DNA of 7,664 nucleotides from Planctomycetaceae bacterium (GTDB lineage Bacteria; Planctomycetota; Planctomycetia; Pirellulales; Thermoguttaceae): the NCBI GenBank assembly GCA_031288955.1, contig JAITQJ010000047.1:1-7664 (forward strand), given 5' to 3'. The notes beneath the pieces are model-generated. The model ran no database searches, was not told the DNA's origin, and saw only the letters and a list, made by a program, of their open reading frames with translations. The translations under genes and the position numbers were made by a program. This document shows, one piece after another, positions 6,065 through 7,664 of the stretch. Every line of letters starts with the position of its first letter. Within the stretch, counting starts at the first letter, position 1.

Positions 6065-6147
6065 TGTTTTACCCTTGTAAAAAGAGAATCATTCGATAGA
6101 ATGGTACAGCAACGATTATAGACCGATTTAACATCAACGGCAATACA
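6022..6147. repeat. 126-bp direct repeat, right copy
   Basis: This is the near-identical copy (124/126) of 2820-2945. Its right end abuts the methyltransferase frame seven bases before that gene's first ATG, and its left end cuts katA after codon 14. The high identity marks a recent duplication, gene conversion, or an assembly join. Confidence 0.93.
6075..6102 (+). promoter_or_regulatory. Possible rightward promoter for the methyltransferase frame
   Basis: TTGTAA (6075-6080) and TAGAAT (6097-6102) are 16 bases apart on the plus strand, placing a start near 6109, about 45 bases before the ATG at 6154. It lies entirely inside the katA-derived repeat, so the same motif exists at 2873-2900. It may be chance. 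Confidence 0.28.
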
Positions 6148-6153
6148 CCGGCA

Positions 6154-7664
6154 ATGCTCAAAAATAATCTTACTCATAACGAAACCTATCAACTTTTTGC
6201 TAACGAACAGTACGCTGACGAAATCAAGGACGGCTATCAACTCAACTGGGTCGGAAAGAATTATGCCAAGTACGTCAGCGGTCTCAAGTCCGTTACGGTA
6301 CTGGAACCCGATGAATCGCATAATGCGCTAGACGAGAATCGGGACTCGCAGAATGTTTATATCACCGGCGATAATCTGGAAGTTCTGAAACATCTGCAAA
6401 ACGCCTACACCGGCAAGGTCGATATGATTTACATTGACCCGCCGTATAATACGGGCAAGGAGTTTGTCTATAACGATGATTTCCGGTTCACCGATGCGGA
6501 GTTTGCGGAGAAACTCGGTTTGCAGGAGAGCGAAATTGCCCGTGTGCGGCAACTGAACGGTCGCAGTTCTCACTCGGCGTGGCTGACGTTTATGTATCCC
6601 CGTTTGCGGATTGCCCAACGTCTGCTGAAAGAAACCGGCGTGATTTTTATCTCGATTGACGATAACGAACAGGCACAACTCAAACTGCTCTGTGATGAAG
6701 TGTTCGGGGAAGGGAATTTTGTTGGTGAAATCGTTTGGCAAACCGCAACGGATAATAATCCGACACAAGTTGCGACAGAACACGAATACGTTCTTGTTTA
6801 TGTAAAACAAATCGGCGCACAGGATTATTGGGAAGTTTCTTCTGAAAAAGGAAAAATAATACAAGAGAAATACGAAGAACTAAAAGGGCAGTTCGGAAAT
6901 GATGTAAATAACATTCAAAAAGCATTACGAAAATGGATAAAGCAACAAGGCGGAGATGATTTATCCGGTGTTGCGCATTATTCTTATGTAGATGACAAAG
7001 GAGTTTATTATCCGGGCAATTCCGCAAATACACGCCCCGGCGGATATACTTACGATATAGTTCATCCGAAAACAAACAAAGTATGTGCCAAACCTAATTT
7101 CGGTTACCGCTGGACGCAAGAAACTTTTGAAAGTGCGGTACAAAACGGCGACGTGATGTGGGGCAATGATGAAAGTATTATTCCTAAAATTAAAAAACGG
7201 CTTGATACTGTAACGGAAAAACTTAAAAGTTATTACTATGAAGACAATCGGGCTACTTCGGGTGAATTAAAAGCATTGTTTGGAGGAGTTAATGTTTTTG
7301 ATAATCCTAAATCGCTTAACTTTCTCAATCACATATTCCGTTTTATTCTCCCCGTTCCCTCTCTTGCACCGGCGGAGCGTGAGCCGTTGGCGGTTATCCG
7401 TGAGCGTATCCGGCGGAAGTTTGAGGATATGGCGGTTGTTTTGCAGCGGGTAGAATTCACGCCGGTAAATTTCCGTAAATTATTCGGTAATGATTCGGCA
7501 GTGGACACGCCGGTCGGAAAAATAACACTCGGCAGAAATCAGTTTGAAAAACTACAATCCAAAGAACGGGAAAATCTATTGTGGGCTATGCGGGAAACGT
7601 TGGCAGCCCCTGTCTTTATTATGAAAGAACATCGGGAAGCCGACCCGCAACCGGCAACATTGTT
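6154..7664 (+). CDS. Type III (Mod-like) adenine methyltransferase fused in frame to a PBECR-like nuclease domain; runs off the window
   Basis: The open frame gives at least 503 residues. Residues 1-397 resemble Mod subunits of Type III restriction-modification, which transfer a methyl group from SAM to adenine N6. Visible motifs are YQLNWVGKNYAKYVSG, VYITGDNLEVLKHL, the catalytic DMIYIDPPYNTGKEFVYNDD (DPPY at 95-98), SSHSAWLTFMYPRL, GVIFISIDDNEQAQLKLL, then a variable target-recognition region (about 190-390). In this motif-IV-first class a DFFAGSGTT SAM-binding motif should follow NPKSLNFLNHIFRF. It is absent, and from about 7345 the protein becomes DTPVGKITLGRNQFEKL...AMRETLAAPVFIMKE, typical of phage polyvalent-protein PBECR (barnase-EndoU-colicin E5/D-RelE-like) domains. 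The ATG at 6154 has no Shine-Dalgarno sequence and lies seven bases past a katA-derived repeat, so the N-terminus may also be cut. The upstream stop is at 6097-6099. Methylation activity is doubtful; whether a chimeric protein is made is unknown. Confidence 0.8.
   Translation, partial: MLKNNLTHNETYQLFANEQYADEIKDGYQLNWVGKNYAKYVSGLKSVTVLEPDESHNALDENRDSQNVYITGDNLEVLKHLQNAYTGKVDMIYIDPPYNTGKEFVYNDDFRFTDAEFAEKLGLQESEIARVRQLNGRSSHSAWLTFMYPRLRIAQRLLKETGVIFISIDDNEQAQLKLLCDEVFGEGNFVGEIVWQTATDNNPTQVATEHEYVLVYVKQIGAQDYWEVSSEKGKIIQEKYEELKGQFGNDVNNIQKALRKWIKQQGGDDLSGVAHYSYVDDKGVYYPGNSANTRPGGYTYDIVHPKTNKVCAKPNFGYRWTQETFESAVQNGDVMWGNDESIIPKIKKRLDTVTEKLKSYYYEDNRATSGELKALFGGVNVFDNPKSLNFLNHIFRFILPVPSLAPAEREPLAVIRERIRRKFEDMAVVLQRVEFTPVNFRKLFGNDSAVDTPVGKITLGRNQFEKLQSKERENLLWAMRETLAAPVFIMKEHREADPQPATL
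7345..7664 (+). other. PBECR-like (phage barnase/EndoU/colicin/RelE-type) domain, partial
   Basis: The segment begins with a Pro-rich, charged helix (PSLAPAEREPLAVIRERIRR, then KFEDMAVVLQR), followed by FTPVNFRKLFG and the core TPVGKITLGRNQFEKLQSKE. It then continues with LLWAMRETLAAPVFIMKE and breaks off at the edge. This TP.G...LG.NQF.KL plus ET...P..I..E pattern is how I recall PBECR domains of phage head and polyvalent proteins, which are predicted RNases or toxins. The catalytic second half would lie beyond 7664. Hand counts give about 57% G+C in 7381-7440, against about 32% in 6841-6900, supporting a separate origin. Confidence 0.6.

Noticed and set aside
6061..7143. Minus-strand frames under the methyltransferase (6321-6061, 6864-6328, 7075-6680, 7143-6961)
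   Set aside because: All are antisense to a frame with strong DPPY-methyltransferase motifs and have no domain of their own.

Overview
This is bacterial DNA of intermediate G+C content that looks like an accessory or recombined region. I cannot assign a phylum. Sigma70-type promoters, a clade-3-like heme catalase and a long Sel1-repeat protein would fit many Gram-negative bacteria; a host-associated member of the Planctomycetes/Verrucomicrobia group is only a guess. No tRNA, rRNA, CRISPR array or transposase was seen.

Layout. From 1 to 2862 the genes read leftward (minus strand): katA (2862 to 1387), a DUF4062 protein (1261 to 428), then a broken MunI-type restriction endonuclease (about 422 to 14). 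A possible promoter and start codon lead off the left edge. From 2863 to 3258 an intergenic block holds the katA promoter, a pair of inverted hairpin repeats and possible gene debris. A 16-unit Sel1 repeat gene reads leftward from 5493 to 3259 behind a near-consensus promoter. From 5496 to 6153 there is no convincing intact gene, only recombination debris: a diverged copy of the region upstream of katA and a near-perfect 126-bp copy of the katA promoter and first codons. From 6154 to the right edge a rightward open frame starts as a Type III (Mod-like) adenine methyltransferase and changes near 7344 into what looks like a phage-type PBECR nuclease domain.

How it fits together. The two restriction-modification genes seen are both cut just before an essential motif: the endonuclease before its E-x-K, the methyltransferase before its SAM-binding FxGxG. 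Short palindromic repeats and a duplicated katA 5' region lie between them. The window therefore reads as a defence-island graveyard or shuffling zone around housekeeping-like genes (katA, Sel1). The most notable objects are the in-frame Mod-PBECR chimera, the 126-bp direct repeats enclosing the Sel1 gene, and a dispersed GUAA-loop hairpin family with a compensatory stem change. An assembly chimera is a real alternative for the junctions.
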